64,000 bases of DNA from Pollenia angustigena (lineage: Eukaryota > Arthropoda > Insecta > Diptera > Polleniidae): contig OV884057.1 of the NCBI GenBank assembly GCA_930367215.1, positions 203,349,621-203,413,620 of the forward strand. Direction: 5' to 3'. How positions within the stretch are numbered: the stretch's first letter is position 1; every line of letters starts with the position of its first letter. The position numbers were made by a program, and so were the translations under genes. Below are positions 63,784-64,000 of this stretch, in pieces. The notes beneath the pieces were generated by a model. That model did no database searches. It was not told the DNA's origin and was given only the letters and a program-made list of their open reading frames with translations.

Positions 63784-64000
63784 TTCCGGGCAGGCGTACA
63801 CAGCCAAGATGGTGGACAGACGAGTTGAGGTCCACGGTCAGAAGGCTGTTCAATAGGGCGAAGTATACGCGTAGGGAGGAAGATTGGAGTAACTTCAGGT
63901 TGAGTTACGGGAGGTATAAGGGAGATATTAGAAGGGTCCCTCGTGGATTAAGTTTAGCGAGTCAGTTAAATCCGTGAAGGAGATGTCTAGGCTCAGGAGA
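63784..64000 (+). pseudogene. LINE ORF2 fragment (R1/Jockey-like), running off the window
   Basis: PRWWTDELRSTVRRLFNRAK followed by YTRREEDWSNFRLSYGRYK is the linker region between endonuclease and RT typical of R1/Jockey-type ORF2 (WW-x-x-EL, x-AK-x, W-x-x-F/Y). At about 63930 the frame shifts; the new frame reads SWIKFSESVKSVKEMSRLR, the expected continuation. The fragment starts abruptly at 63784 beside the AATAC repeats. Confidence 0.75.

Overview
The window is AT-rich, repeat-laden eukaryotic DNA, most likely from a higher (brachyceran, probably calyptrate) fly. That placement is an inference: it rests on a GT-AG spliced host gene, DD41D mariner elements, an insect errantivirus, APE-type LINEs and dozens of short palindromic MITEs. 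I see no rRNA gene, no functional tRNA gene, no CRISPR array and no bacterial operon structure.

Layout. 1-2019: ORF1 of an I/Jockey-like LINE (minus strand), cut by a DD41D mariner (765-1676). 2173-14700: repeats and MITEs, including a second mariner relic, a hAT element whose empty site is visible in another copy, a 236-bp-arm hairpin and a GATA-rich MITE. 18333-19259: third mariner relic. 20181-24491: further MITEs and one copy of dispersed repeat family A. 24492-26034: 5'-truncated LINE. 26080-31696: the only clear host gene, three 3' exons of a GNAT-fold acetyltransferase, interrupted by a 4.5-kb TE-filled intron. 31697-33571: AT-rich 3' flank.

Two long nests of insertions dominate the rest. 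Nest 1 (33580-44819): a hAT-like element (8-bp TSD, 7/8) holds a pogo derivative, a MITE, a hAT transposase relic and a second hAT-like element (35034-41579). That element holds a third hAT (35252-41273, perfect TSD ATAATTAC), which holds a full-length LINE (35949-40505, TSD TATTTACAT) with ORF1 and an EN-RT ORF2. Nest 2 (46863-60645): a hAT (TSD 7/8) contains a Harbinger-like MITE (TSD TAA), which contains another hAT (perfect TSD CCTGGGAG). Inside that lie repeat families A and B and a mariner relic, and the mariner relic is split by an 8.1-kb errantivirus-type LTR retrotransposon (TSD TGCA). The LTRs differ by one visible base. Its pol is in turn split by a 1,076-bp Transib-like element (TSD CGTCG) whose ends look like recombination signal sequences: CACAGTG, a 23/24-bp gap, then CAAAAATC.

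The LTR element is the best-preserved autonomous system here. It has an Inr+DPE promoter in the LTR, a tRNA-Pro-like primer site, gag with no obvious AUG at its 5' end, a T TTT TTA frameshift site, protease-RT-RNase H-integrase, a 5'-truncated env, a polypurine tract and the 3' LTR. Below, boundaries of elements with stated target duplications are precise; boundaries of dispersed repeats are approximate.
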